A DNA stretch of 64,000 nucleotides from Mercurialis annua (taxonomy: Eukaryota; Streptophyta; Magnoliopsida; Malpighiales; Euphorbiaceae): NCBI RefSeq assembly GCF_937616625.2, contig NC_065571.1:27912201-27976200 (forward strand), written 5' to 3'. Below are positions 37,073 through 50,310 of the stretch, in pieces. A program made the position numbers and the translations under genes. The first letter of the stretch is position 1; the number at the start of each line of letters is the position of its first letter. Under the pieces are notes generated by a model. It did not search any database. It was given only the letters and a program-made list of their open reading frames with translations, and had not been told where the DNA came from.

Positions 37073-40000
37073 ATGCCTAATACACGACGTGCCAGAAAAC
37101 CGCTAGAACCGTTTCAGTCAGATTTAACATCCTTCGAAAGAAGTATCCGAAAAACAGCGCGGAAATCCAAAACAATGGAGGACGACCGTAACCCTCCGTT
37201 GAATCACGAGGGGATTGTTCCACCACCACTACATGATGGCCTAGCTCTTAATAGGCCAAACGAGAGGGTCGCCCCTCTTCCCGCAAGACGTACCTTGGGT
37301 GAATTCTTCTTACCCAACGTAGACAACGCCAACTATGGATGCTTTGCACCTCCTATACTCGCTAACAATTTTGAAATCAAGCCGGGAACGATTCAACTAC
37401 TTGAGAGTCGTTGTCAATTTTATGGGTTGGAACGCGAGGATCCAAACGCCCATCTTTCAAAATTCACGGAGGTATGCAACACATTCAAAATCCATAATGT
37501 GACGGAGGATCAAATCAAGCTTCGTCTTTTTTCCTTTCTCTTTGAGGGATAAGGCGAGAAATTGGATTCAATCACTTCCAAGCACCTCAATCACAACATG
37601 GAAGCAATTGGCACAAGCTTTTCTCAATAAGTATTTCTCTATGGGTAAGACCGCAAGGATGACCAAGGAAATTATAGATTTTCTCCAATTACATGGTGAA
37701 TCTCTATACCAAGCTTGGGAACGCTTCAAAGAGCTTCAAAGAAATTGTCCGCATCATCATCTAGGAAGGGAGCATCTTGTCTCTATTTTCTACAATGGTA
37801 CCAATGAGGCTACACGGGCAACGATTGATGCGGCATCGGGAGGATCACTTATGAAGAAAACTTATGACGAGGCCAATAACTTGCTAGAGGAACTCGCTAC
37901 AAATAGTTGTTCTTGGTCAACCGAGCGGTTGAGGCAACCACCTCAAAAGGGTATCATGACCCTCGAGCAAACCCAAGAATTTGAAGCAATGAAAGCGAAG
38001 AATGCGACACTTCTAGCACAACTCGAGATGTACAAACAACAAGCAAATCAAAGGAATGCTCAACTTGCGGTAGTTCAAATGGGTTGCGAGACTTGTGATG
38101 GGCACGATCATTCGGGAATGGATTGCCCCGTCCTACATCAAAACTCAAATGAGCAAGTCAACTATGTCAATGGGCAAAGGCAAGGCAATGACCCATATTC
38201 CAACACCTATAATCCGGGGTGGAGGAATCATCCTAATTTTTCGTGGAGGGAAAATGCGGGTCAAGCCAATGCTAACCCAAATATGGGAGGAGCAAATTTT
38301 CAAGGAGGAAACCGTGGTCCACAAAACCAAGGCAACTTCAACAACTACCGACCACAACCCCCACCCGGTTTTCAAAATCGGAATACGGATGAGGGGAGCA
38401 AGATTGACAAGCTTATTGAGGAAGTTAGAACCGGTTTTAAGAACCAAGCCTCCGTCAATCACCATCTCGAGACTCAAATTTCTCAACTTGCCATCTCGCT
38501 TCAAAATAGAGCTCAAGGGGGTTTACCGTCTACAACGGAGTCAAATCCAAGGGAGCAAGTAAAAGCCATTGAACTCCGAAGCGGGAAAGAACTTGATGAT
38601 CCACATGCAAGTAAAGAGAAAGCGATCGATCTAACAACGGGAACAAATGAGGAGGAAGTAACCGAACTTCCATATGTAAAACCGCCACCTCCTCCTCCAT
38701 TTGTGCCAAAGGTCCCCTTCCCGGGACGATTGAAGAAGACACCGGATAACCAAAAATTCCATAAATTTCTGGAAATTTTCAAGAAACTCCAAATCAATAT
38801 AAGCTTTGCGGATGCTTTGCGTGAGATGCCTCAATACGCGAAGTTCCTCAAAGAAATCATAACGAAGAAAAGGAGTTGGGACGACAAAGGCACAATTTCC
38901 CTAACGGAAAATTGTAGCTCACTCATCCTTAGTGACTTGCCCACCAAGCTTAAGGACCCAGGGAGTTTTACAATTCCATGCAAAATAGGCGATTTAAATT
39001 CAATTAATTGTCTATGTGATTTAGGGGCAAGTATCAATCTAATGCCTTTATTTCTTTTCAGGGATATTTTTGGTGATCAAACTTTGAAGCAAACATCAAT
39101 GATGCTTCAATTGGCGGACCACTCCCTAAAAAAGCCATACGGAGTGGTAGAAGATGTTCTAGTCAAAGTAGACAAATTCATCTTTCCGGTGGATTTTGTC
39201 GTACTTGACTATGCGGCGGATAAAACATGCCCTATGATTCTTGGGCGTCCTTTCATGAACACGGGGAGGGCATTGATAGATGTGCACGCCGGACGACTCA
39301 CTTTGCGTATCGATGATGACAAAGTAGAGTTTGATATGAAAAGGATTATGCGCAACACTTTTGAAGAGGTGGAATGCATGAAATTGGATATGATTGATGA
39401 ATTCGTGGAAGAACTTTTCCCGGTTTCAAAAGTCATATTCCATTCCGAGGAGACACAAGCAACTTCCGGGGAAGAATATTCCAAAGAAGATGAGCCGAAA
39501 GCCGAAAATTTGATTAGAAGAGAGAGCGTGACACCACCTTCTTCTATCTCTCCACCAAAGGTTGAGCTTAAAACGTTACCATCTCACTTACGGTATGCGT
39601 TTTTGGGCGACAACATGACTCTTCCCATCATCATCTCAAACAACTTGTCGGAAACACAAGAAGCGAGAGTTGTCAAAGTGGTGAAGCAACATATATTGGC
39701 GATCGGTTGGCAAATTTCGGACATCCGAGGAATTAGTCCCTCGGTGGTCATGCACAAGATCCACCTAGAAAATGAGTCAAGAGCATCGGCTCAAAGACAA
39801 CGGCGTTTGAATCCAAATATGAAGGAGGTCGTGCACAAGGAGATAGTAAAACTTCTCGACGCCGGAATTATATACCCCATATCCGATAGTGCGTGGGTTA
39901 GTCCCATCCAATGCGTTCCAAAGAAAGGGGGGATGACGGTGATTGAGAACGAGAAGGGTGAGCAAATTTCCACTAGGACGGTAACGGGATGGCGTGTTTG

Positions 40001-42458
40001 TATTGACTACCGCAAGTTGAATACGGAGACGAGGAAGGACCATTTTCCGTTACCATTTATCGATCAAATGTTGGAGCGGGTAGCGGGCCACGCTTATTAT
40101 TGTTTTCTCGATGGATATTCCGGGTACAATCAAATTCTTATCTTCCCGGATGACCAAGAGAAAACAACTTTCACATGTCCTTATGGAACTTTTGCTTATC
40201 GGAGAATGCCATTTGGTCTTTGTAATGCACCGGCAACATTTCAACGATGTATGACTTCCATCTTCGCCGATATGATTGAAGATATTATGGAGGTCTTCAT
40301 GGATGATTTTTCGGTATTCGGGGACTCTTTTGAGATGTGCTTAAATAATCTTGAACGAGTGTTGGCCCGGTGTGAGGAGACCAATCTAGTCTTGAATTGG
40401 GAGAAGTGCCATTTCATGGTAGAAGAGGGAATTGTCTTGGGACATAAAATCTCCAAGGACGGCATTGAAGTAGATAGAGCAAAAACGGAAATCATCGAGA
40501 AATTACCACCACCAACTACCGTCAAGGGAGTTCGTGCCTTCTTAGGGCACGCCGGGTTTTATCGACGATTCATCAAAAATTTCTCTTCCATTGCTCGTCC
40601 TTTAACTAATTTACTTGTTAAAGATATGCCTTATGAATTTACTAATGATTGCCTTGATGCTTTTGCTAGGTTGAAAGAAGCCCTTATCTCGGCCCCAATT
40701 ATTTCATCACCCGATTGGACTCTTCCTTTCGAACTCATGTGTGATGCAAGTGATATAGCACTCGGGTGCGTATTGGGGCAACGGAGGGAGAAAAAGCTTC
40801 ACGTGATATACTATGCGAGCCGAACATTGGCGGGTGCTCAACTCAATTACACCACCACCGAAAAAGAGATGCTTGCGGTGGTGTTCGCATTGGATAAATT
40901 TCGGTCGTACTTACTTTGCTCTAAGGTTATCATCTATACGGACCATGCGGCCCTTCGATACCTTTTTGCAAAGCAAGATGCTAAACCGAGACTAATCCGA
41001 TGGGTGCTTCTTATGCAAGAGTTTGACATCGAAATTCGCGACAAGAAAGGGACGGAGAACGTCGTCGCCGACCACTTGTCAAGGTTAGAGATTCCGGAAC
41101 CGATTATAAGTGGCGTAGAGATTAATGAAACGTTTCCGGATGAGATGTTGATGGTACTTTCGGAAGTGGAAACGCCATGGTATGCGGATATCGCAAACTA
41201 TCTATCTTCCGAAATAATGCCACCGGATTTGACTTACCACCAAAGGAAGAAGTTCTTGAGCGATACTAAACGGTTTCTATGGGAGGAACCGTACCTCTTC
41301 AAGGTGTGTGGAGATGGGATTTTGAGGAGATGTGTACCACTACAAGAGATGATGCCTATACTTAGTCAATGCCATTCCTCGGACTATGCGGGCCACTATG
41401 GTACATCAAGGACCGCCGCTCGTGTGCTAGAGTGCGGATTCTTTTGGCCTACGCTATTTCGTGATGCAAAAGACTTTGTTAGTCATTGCGATCGATGCCA
41501 AAGAGTGGGGAACATATCTAAGAGAGATGAAATGCCGCTTACCAACATCCAAGAGGTGGAACTTTTCGATGTGTGGGGAATAGACTTCATGGGTCCTTTT
41601 CCTATGTCGTTTGGAAAGCAATACATATTGGTGTGCGTAGATTACGTTTCAAAATGGGTAGAGGCGGAAGCATTACCCACTAACGATGCCAAAGTAGTGT
41701 TGGATTTTCTCAAACGTTTGATGAATCGATACGGGACTCCTAGAGCAATAATAAGCGACGGTGGATCTCACTTTTGCAATAGGCAATTCGATGCCTTGAT
41801 GCGGAAATATAAAGTCTATCATCGGGTCGCTACTCCGTACCATCCTCAAACAAGCGGGCAAGTTGAAGTTTCTAACCATGAGCTAAAGAGAATTCTAGAG
41901 AAAACGGTTAATAACACAAGGAAAGATTGGTCACTGAAATTAGATGATGCATTATGGGCATATCGTACGGCTTTTAAAACGCCCCTCGGAATGTCTCCAT
42001 ATCGTATTGTTTTTGGGAAAGCATGCCATCTTCCGGTGGAACTTGAACATAGAGCGTATTGGGCCATTAAAAAGCTCAATTTTGACCTTAAAGCGGCGGG
42101 GGAGAAACGTATGCTTCAACTCAATGAGTTGGACGAATTTCGGTTAAATGCCTATGAAAACGCCAAGCTTTACAAAGAAAAGACGAAACGATGGCATGAC
42201 GCTCATATCGTGCCCAAAACGTTTGTGGAGGGCTCTTTTGTCTTACTCTACAACTCACGCCTCAAATTATTTCCCGGGAAATTAAAATCCCGTTGGAGCG
42301 GTCCTTTCAAGATTCGAACGGTGGCAAGTCATGGAGCTTTGGAATTGGAGAACTCTAGTGGTGAAATCTTCAAAGTAAATGGACAACGGTGCAAGCCGTA
42401 TCTTGGACCTTTGACGGATCAAGTAGTGGAACAAATCACGTTCACCACTCCTACATAA
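37073..42458 (+). pseudogene. gag-pol polyprotein of the Athila-like element, intact except one gag frameshift
   Basis: The ATG at 37073 opens gag (MPNTRRARKPL). The frame is lost at a run of six Ts (37527-37532), where the family pattern needs five. Past that point a 1638-codon frame stays open to 42458. Domains in order: capsid-like region (from about 37540), zinc knuckle [14 protein letters not shown] near 38086, protease [11 protein letters not shown] near 39013 (the usual Athila form), RT with CIDYRKLN near 40000 and active site FMDD near 40297, RNase H with [10 protein letters not shown] near 40742, integrase with H-H-C-C around 41370-41500, catalytic Asp in GIDFMGPFP near 41580, Asp in ISDGGSHF near 41753, and Glu in GQVEVSNHE near 41860. 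No chromodomain is seen, as expected for Athila. The single shift could be a true mutation, a sequencing error in a homopolymer, or less likely a programmed shift. Confidence 0.93.
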
Positions 42459-43449
42459 ATTCCGGGCCACGGTCTAGCTTTTGACCAAAAATAAAGCGCA
42501 CTCGAGAGGCAATCTCGAGAGGTTACGTGTTTTGTTTTATTTATTTTATTTTTCCTTTTATGCGTATTTAATTTTTAATTTGTTTATTTATTTCCGTTTA
42601 ATTCCGGGGTGTGTTTTTGTGTGTTTATGCAGGTATATACAAAATTTCAGGAGGTTTTCGTTCGTGAAAAACCTTTCCCGTTCGAAAAAAGGCAAATTTT
42701 GCCTTTGTCCCGTTCGGGAAAGGCTATTCCCGTTCGGGAAGCAGCCCTCAGCCCTCAATTTTTTCGAACGTGAAAGACTAATCCCGTTCGGGACTAGGCA
42801 AATTTTGCCTTTGTCCCGTACGGGACACACTATTCCCGTTCGAGAAAGAGCCCTCGGCTTCTAACTTTTCCGAACGGGAAAGGGTAATTCCGTTCGGGAC
42901 TAGGCAAAATTTGCCTTTGTCCCGTTCGGGACACCATAGTTCCGTTCGGGAACAAGGAAAATTTTGCCTTGTTTCGAACGGGACAAGAATTAAGCCTAAT
43001 CCCGTTCGGGATTAAATTATTCCCGTTCGGGAAACATCAAAAATTTTGAAAAATTTGAATTTTGAATTTTGAATTAAAGTGTAGTAGATTTCTTGGGACT
43101 TGTGTTTCTTTTGAGATTTGTGTTTCTTTTGAAACTTGTGTTTCTTTGAGATTTGTGCTTTGTAAAAATTTGAATTTTTCACTTGGATTGATGATTTGGC
43201 AAATCCGAACCATTCATTAGTGTTTCAATTTCACTTGGATTGATTACATGGCTTCGATCTAAACCGTTAAATCAATTTCAAGTTATTAAATGGAGAGTTT
43301 GAAATTAGTGGAGGGAAATCTTGAGATTTGATTTATTTTTCCTATAAATACCTTGCATTTTTCTACTTTTTATTTCACACATATTCTTCTTCTAATATTC
43401 TTCTTTTCTTATTCTCCAAATTTATTAGAAATACTCTCATTCCGCAATC
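42459..43449. repeat. Athila spacer with repeated CCCGTTCGGGA palindromes
   Basis: From about 42650 to 43035 imperfect palindromes of the form TCCCGTTCGGGA alternate with AGGCAAATTTTGCCT, in roughly three tandem ~130-bp blocks. The same CGAACGGGA motif is present in the LTRs (35700-35840, 46930-47070). The rest is AT-rich. ORFs in both strands here are repeat shadows. A TATAAATA at about 43343-43350 (within CCTATAAATACC) could be the TATA box of a promoter for the downstream accessory ORF. Confidence 0.8.
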
Positions 43450-44796
43450 ATGGTGCGAAGCAAGAATGCCGAAAATCAACCAATCCGTCGTTCAAGCACG
43501 AGAAATCAAGAAGCGGCGAATCCACCCTTACCGGCCGTGGGAAGGGTACGTACTAAATCAACCGCTCCATCCTCATCTCGGGTTAACACCTCGGCGATAT
43601 TGACTACTCGCTATAACGCACCTTTCCAAATCCATACGGAGGAGGAAGGTGATTTATATTTGAGTATCAAAGAAAGGGAAATGGTAATTCCATTCCAAAT
43701 CGATTTTGATGATATGGAGAGCCTTGGCATCAAGGATGAGGTGGAGCGTTATTTGGATATTTTGGGGTTATCGGCATTGGCAAAGGTTAGTCATCACTCT
43801 TACGATGAACTTACTCGTGAATTCTTCTCTACTCTCAAACCGGTTAGCGGTTCTCCTTCATCTATTTCTTTCCGCATCAACAACACTAGTCACACACTTA
43901 GTGTTGAAGATTTGGTGGAAATGTTTGTAATGAGGGGAACGGGGTTGATAGATTGGGATCAAAATTTTGATCAAGTGGAGATATGGAGGGAATTAACGGA
44001 TCGTGATGATTATCGGACAAGGGGGTCCAAAATTAATGAAATCAAAGACATCGCTATTGTGGTGTTTGTGAAGTGGTTTGGGCACTCGTTTGGCGGGCGT
44101 GGTGAATATACGAAGGTGGCCAAGAGTGATCTTTTAGCTTTGAATGCTATTTTGCATCCGGAGATAGAAGCATACCAAGTCAACACGGCGTATCGTCTTT
44201 TGAAGCGATTGAGGGAAGTTCCATCCGAATTATCCAAGATTGGCTATGGTTTCATTATTCGTGCTTTGGCGGAGAAATACAATTGTATGCCTACGGCGTC
44301 TACTTTGGCGACTTTTGAGACCATTCTAGCACGGTCTCTTAATATTAACCATTTGGATGTTGCCGGGTTTGTGAAGAAGGGAAGAGTTATTCCCTACAAT
44401 AGAAGGGTACGATTGGTGGCACGAACACGGCGAGAAGAGGTAGCACGGGAAGAAGAAGGAGGAGAAGGAAGAAGAGCGGGGAAGGAACCCGCGGGAACCT
44501 CTCAAGCCGGAGAAGCGGCTCATGTTTCCGAGTTTGACCAACGGTTTTCTGAGTTGGTTGAGCAAAACCGGACCGGATGGGAGCAAAACCGAGTTGGTTG
44601 GGAAACTAACCAAAAATTGCTTGAAGATATCCGACGTGAACAACATGTTGGTCTTGCACAACTACAATGGAGGCAAGATCGAATGCGAGCACGACTTAAT
44701 CGGCAAGAGGATTTTCTTCGGGGTTATTTTAATGCCGCCGGCGGAGAGCGTTATCCATCACCGGAACCATCACCGGATCCACCGGCCTTTGACTAG
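43450..44796 (+). CDS. Accessory ORF of the Athila-like element (ATHILA ORF-1-type protein)
   Basis: An uninterrupted 448-codon ORF between pol and the 3' LTR, the position where Athila elements carry an extra gene. The first ~50 residues are basic and Ser/Pro-rich. Residues about 55-310 form a globular region with ELTREFFSTL, SISFRINNTSH and KSDLLALNAIL. From about 320 to 365 it is Glu/Arg/Gly-rich. The stretch to about 435 looks like a coiled coil (QNRTGWEQNRVGW, repeated) and the end is Pro-rich. I see no signal peptide or membrane segment, which argues against an envelope role for this protein. A related, shorter ORF is present in the surrounding CACTA element (30662-31423). The function is unknown. 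Confidence 0.8.
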   Translation: MVRSKNAENQPIRRSSTRNQEAANPPLPAVGRVRTKSTAPSSSRVNTSAILTTRYNAPFQIHTEEEGDLYLSIKEREMVIPFQIDFDDMESLGIKDEVERYLDILGLSALAKVSHHSYDELTREFFSTLKPVSGSPSSISFRINNTSHTLSVEDLVEMFVMRGTGLIDWDQNFDQVEIWRELTDRDDYRTRGSKINEIKDIAIVVFVKWFGHSFGGRGEYTKVAKSDLLALNAILHPEIEAYQVNTAYRLLKRLREVPSELSKIGYGFIIRALAEKYNCMPTASTLATFETILARSLNINHLDVAGFVKKGRVIPYNRRVRLVARTRREEVAREEEGGEGRRAGKEPAGTSQAGEAAHVSEFDQRFSELVEQNRTGWEQNRVGWETNQKLLEDIRREQHVGLAQLQWRQDRMRARLNRQEDFLRGYFNAAGGERYPSPEPSPDPPAFD

Positions 44797-46518
44797 AGCG
44801 AGATTTGTTTTTCTAAACCCAAACTCTTTCTAATTTTTTCTATTTTTATTTCTTATTTCTTAGCTTTGGGGACATAGCTAGAAATAGTGTGAGGAGGGGG
44901 GAAGAAAAATTTATTTTTCGTTTGGGTTATTTTTCGGTGATTTATCTTTATTTTCAGTTTTAGTTTATTTTTATTAGGGTGTTATTTTCTTTTTAGTAGA
45001 TTGTATTAGGTGTTAAATTAGTTTATTTCAAGGTCTTGTATCGCTTTAAATCTTTGTCTTTTAAATATGAAAGTGTTAGTTGATTTGGTGTGTATCTTAA
45101 TTAATTTGTCAATCTTAGATTTCCCCGAATCAATGAATGTATGAACGCGATTTCATAATTCGACAATTGATAAGCGATGCTTGCTTAATGACTTAATAAT
45201 TCGTTGACATAATCCGATGAAATAAGGGTGAATTCAAAATTTAGACTTGTTCAAATCGTTGAAACATAATTGAATAACTTGATGCGGATTCATGACATGT
45301 TGATTGTTTATTTTTATAGTCGTTTTTAACTTTTGGCATAAGTAGCATAATTTTAGTAGGAATTGAGTTTATGGCATAACACTACACACTTTTGAGAGTT
45401 TTGAGCTTAATTTCCTTGTTGTGAGTGTTGATTTCATGTTTTATTCCTAGAACTTGCTCGGTGTCCGTTTAAAGTTACACGATTGAGTTTTCAACAATTA
45501 GATGATTATGGCAATTAGGTATACCCTTTCTTTTAGACCACTTAAATAGACTACCCTTTATCCCTTAGATTACACCAATTTGAGCCTTAAACCTTTTTAT
45601 TGTTTTTACCATATTTTACACATTTTACCGTTCTATGCTTTACCTCTTTTGTTTACCTTATCGACTTTATATATTATTTGTTATGATTATGATGAATATA
45701 GGTGATTAATAACTCGAGATTAATGAAAAGAGAAAGTGAACTACATTGTGCTTAAAAGATAAAGTTACGCCTTATAAAAGATTGAAAGAAAAAAAAAGAG
45801 AAAGAAATTTGCAAGCAAAAAGCTTCAAAAAGAGAAAAATTCTGAGATTGCAAAAAGCAATGAGTAGAGCGTAAATTCAAAAATAAAAGAAAGTTATAAG
45901 TTCACATAAACGCAAAACCGGAGTTAGATCAACCTAGAAGTTAATAGTAGTAATAAATAGTATATTAAGTTGATAATTAGCCTTTGTTTAACCTTTTTAC
46001 ATACCCTTTACCTTAGCCACATTACAACCCAATAAAAGACCATATGATTTTTGTTGATTACCGAATCAAGTAGCGGAGTCCGGGACTATGAGCAAGCTTA
46101 TGGTGAGTATTCATGTTTTCAATTGTGAGCTTTCTTTGTTATATACCCTAATTTTTGAAATATTGATGCCATTAGCTTAGTTTTTACTAAATTGTGCTAT
46201 GATTTGCCTAAGTGAAAAATTGATTATTTTCCATGTCCCGCAAGTGATAGTGAAGCTTGAAGTGTGATTCAATTTGACCTTGTACTAATGAGTTAGTAAC
46301 CGTTGTTATATTGAATTATGTCATAAAATTATTATTATTATTTGATTGCATCATTATTTAGTTGTCGGGTTTAGAAGTTTGTTTTTCATATTGTTCATAG
46401 GTTTGGGGATTTCTATTATTAATATATTTTCAAGATTGTGCTAAGTTTTCTAACATGTTTTGTAGAGTAAGATTTATTTCTTGCTTGAGGACAAGCAAAG
46501 GGTAAGTGTGAGGATGTT
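44797..46518. other. Athila 3' untranslated region
   Basis: No gene. A purine block (GTGTGAGGAGGGGGGAAG) sits at 44889-44906, and TTGAGGACAAGCAAAGG with a weaker purine run precedes the LTR at about 46483-46518; the latter is the likely plus-strand priming site. The rest is AT-rich with no clear structure. Confidence 0.65.
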
Positions 46519-48135
46519 TGATAGGAGTAAAATTACTCCTATATTCCGAGTCGTTTCTAAGCGTATTTAATCACTTTTATCGTATTATGCATACATTATT
46601 TAGTATTTTTATGCTTTATGGTGTGTGTTAGTGTTTCAAGGATTATTTAGTGATTATGGAGCATTTTGAGCAATAAAGAGTATAAATCGTGGATTAGATC
46701 GAGGTCGTGAAGCTTGGGAATGAAGAAAGCACATTTGCACACATGAAAATCTGACCCCGGCGCATTCATTGGCAATTTTGGAGCAGATAATGACTTCAAA
46801 TGACTTTATGTTCTTCATAAGAAATAAAGTAGACATCCTAAGCTTTCCAGCGGTTTAAGAACCGACTCATTTGGAGTTTTCTACATCGAGTTATGAAGTT
46901 TTGAAGTTAGTAGTTTCGCAGCTGAAATTGTGTCTCGAACGGGAAAGAGTGTCCCGAACGAGAGCTTTGCTCTCGGTTACAAGTTTTTCGAACGTAACCT
47001 AGGTTCCCGTTCGAGACCATGTGAAAATTGGCTGTGTCTCGAACGGAACCAAGGGCTTCCCGAACGAGACAAGAGTAAAACACGCATGCTTCAGGATTTG
47101 ATTTGGACTGAAATTCTTCCTCAACTCACAATTACAACTCCTATTACAAATTGATTTGCAATACGAATTAGAAGACTCCGGAACTCCTCCTACTATATAA
47201 AGACCTTGTATTAGCCTCAATTTAACATATAGATTAGACATTAGATTAGAGTAGTTATAGTTTAGTTTTTATTAAATAGCTTTTAGTTTAGTTTTTTCCA
47301 GCAGTTTATAAGTAGTTTATAATTAGTTTCTGCAAGACGATTGTTGAAGATTTCAAGCTTAATCAAGACGATTCTTTCCGAAATTGACAACTCCGGTATT
47401 TATTGTTTAATTATGCTTTCTTCTTCATCATCCTTCTTGTTTTGTTTCAGTTTTATTATGAGTAACTAAAACCCTTGTTCGAGGGTTGATATGAACTTAT
47501 AAATTGGTAATTATTTGGATTGGATGGATTAGTATTAATTCGTGTCTTAATTATTAATCTTATTGCTTGGATTAAATTAGCTACTTAGTTCATGAGTTTG
47601 TGTTTAGTTAACTAATTGAGAGATTGTTAATTAAATAGACATAGATAATTAAGAACTTAGAGAAAAACGCCGTGAGAGCGGGTTGGAATTTAGGTAGTCA
47701 TTGAGTTTGCTTCATAATTATAATTTGATTATTTAATTCAGTTTTAATATCGTGAGAGCGAGTTAATAATTGGTTAGTTAATTAGGTTGTGATTTTATTC
47801 GGATCTTTGAGGCTTGAGAGGGCGGGATTCGGTGCTTTAGAATAGCTCGATTCACGATAAAATCACTAAAAAATCCTATTCCATAATTTTACTTATTTAT
47901 TCGGGATTATCAATCCTTGAGCTTTTTAATCTTATTGTTTTAAATCATATTTTATTATTTGTTTTCAGTTTATATTAGTTTAATTAAATTACAAAACCCT
48001 ATTGATTTTTCTTGCTAGCCGATTAAAGAATATTTGAAATTAGTGATTAAGTCCATTGTCTCTGTGGGATCGATACTTGGTCTTCCAAGTTATATTACTT
48101 GAGCGATATCGTACACTTGCGATTATTTGCCAACA
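46519..48135 (+). repeat. 3' LTR (1617 bp) of the Athila-like element
   Basis: Same length as the 5' LTR with two substitutions by eye (T at 46856, G at 46903). It is followed by the AGATA duplication. Confidence 0.96.
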
Positions 48136-50310
48136 AGATATCGTTCGGACCAGACGATGGACATCATGTGAAGGGACCACACAATGACGCGTTGGTGATA
48201 GAAGCTATAATCAGAAATCACCTAGTAAAACGGATACTGGTAGATGAGGGCAGTTCTGTGAACTTATTAACCTTGGAGGCATTCAAAGAGATGAAAGGCT
48301 CAACAACAGACCTGCGGAAGTCCTCAGTCCCACTAGTAGGCCTGGGAGGAGCACCAATACGTCCAGAAGGAACAGTAAGTTTATATGTAGAGTTGGGAAA
48401 TAGAAGTGAAGGGCCAGTCAAAAAGATGCATGCTCAGTTTAATGTAGTAGACCTTCCACTGGCCTACAACAGCATACTGGGCAGACCATTCTTGTACCAG
48501 ACAGGAGCAGTGACTAGCATCAGGCTGCTGACCCTGAAAATGCCAACGTCATCTGGGATAGTAGTGGTCAGAGGAGACCAGGAGATGGCCAAGGAATGCT
48601 GCTTAGTAACAACAAAGGAAGATGAGAGTTTAACTATTGAGGCGTTCCCAGGAGACGCAGTAGAAGAGGAGGAGTCACAAGGAGCAGAACCAGTAGGCGT
48701 CATGAAAGAGCTTCACCTAACGGAGACCAAGATGGTCAAAGTAGGCACAGAGGTACCGGAAAAGGTAGCACAGGAAATAACAGAGATACTGAAGAAGAAC
48801 GTGGAGTCTTTCGCCACTGAACCAGCGGAGATCGTGGGAATCAATCCCAAAGTAGCGTCGCACAAGCTGAACGTGATCCCAGGAAGCGTACCCAAAGTCC
48901 AAAAGAAGAGGAGATTAACTAAGGAGAGGCAGAAGATAATCGCAGACGAAGTAAACACATTGGAGGCAGCAGATTTTATCCACGAAGTTTTCTACCCTGA
49001 ATGGGTGGCAAACGTCGTCCTAGTAAAGAAGGCAAACGGGAAGTACAGGATGTGCATCGATTTCACAGACTTGAACAAGGCCTGCCCAAAGGACAGCTAC
49101 CCGCTCCCCAACATAGACCAGTTAGTGGACTCAACAGCCTGCTATCTCCTATATAGCTTCGTAGACGCAGCGCAAGGGTATCATCAAATACCGATGGAGG
49201 AGAAGGATCAGGAGAAAACTTCATTCGTCACGGACCGAGGGACGTACTGTTACAAAGTCATGCCGTTTGGATTAAAGAACGCAGGAGCCACCTATCAACG
49301 TCTGGTCAACTTTATGTTCCAAGACCAGCTGGGGAGGAATGTAGAAGCCTACGTGGATGACATAATTGTGAAGAGCCTAACAGCAGAGGAACACGCCCAA
49401 GACTTAGAAGAAACCTTCAAAGTCCTGAACAAGTTCGGAATAAAACTCAACCCGGCAAAATGCGCTTTCGGTGTTAAAGTAGGGAAATTCCTAGGCTATC
49501 TGATCAGCCAACGAGGAATAGAAGCAAACCCAGAAAAGATCCAAGCAGTGATAAATATGAAGGCCCCCCAGAGTGTGAGGGACGTACAAAAGCTGAATGG
49601 CAGAGTCACGGCACTGGGACGTTTCATTTCTTCCTCAGCCAAAAAATGCCTGCCGTTTTTCAAACAACTCCGGAACATGAAAAAATTCAAATGGGATGAG
49701 GACTGCCAAGTCGCATTCGAAGAATTGAAGGCATTCTTGACTAACCCGCCTCTACTGAGTAGGCCCGTAGCCGGGGAAAACCTGTACCTGTACTTGTCGG
49801 TAGGGAGAGAGACTATCGCCTCAGTACTAGTACGGGAGGAAGAGGAGGAGCAATGGCCGATATACTACATAAGCAGAACGCTAAAAGGGGCAGAGCTCAA
49901 TTACCCAACCATAGACAAACTTGCACTTGCCGTCGTTATAACCACCAAAAAGCTCAAACCGTATTTCCAAGGACACACAGTCATAGTGCGCACAAACCAG
50001 CCTTTGAGGAAAGCATTGTACCGACCTGAGACTTCAGGACGATTGGTCAGTTGGTCGGTACAACTGGGAGAGCACGACATCAGGTACGAGCCAAGGACAA
50101 CTTTGAAAGCCCAGGCACTCGCGGATTTCGTGGCAGAGATGACAGAGAAACCGTGTGACTCAGCAACCGAGGAGTTGACATGGAACCTATTCGTAGACGG
50201 AGCCTCTAGTGACCAAGGAGCAGGAGCAGGTGTAGTCCTATTAGGACCTCACAAAATCGCAATTGAGTATGTAGTGCACCTAAGCTTCAAGGCTACCAAC
50301 AATGTGGCAG

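Larger units (their letters stand above)
35289..48135 (+). mobile_element. Athila-like Ty3/gypsy retrotransposon, nearly intact, nested in the Tat-like element
   Basis: Identical-length 1617-bp LTRs (35289-36905 and 46519-48135) differ at only two positions by eye (35626/46856 and 35673/46903). The target duplication AGATA lies at 35284-35288 and 48136-48140. Primer site, gag-pol, a repeat-rich spacer and an accessory ORF downstream of pol follow in the Athila order. Total length is 12,847 bp. It is the youngest insertion in the window. The only coding defect I find is a one-base shift in gag. Confidence 0.95.

Noticed and set aside
37500..37560. Programmed frameshift in Athila gag
   Set aside because: It lies inside the gag domain rather than at a gag-pol border, and a one-base change in a T-run explains it more simply.
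48099..48140. Start of the 1239-codon Tat pol ORF at 48099
   Set aside because: The first codons lie in the Athila LTR and target duplication; this is a chance fusion, not the native start.
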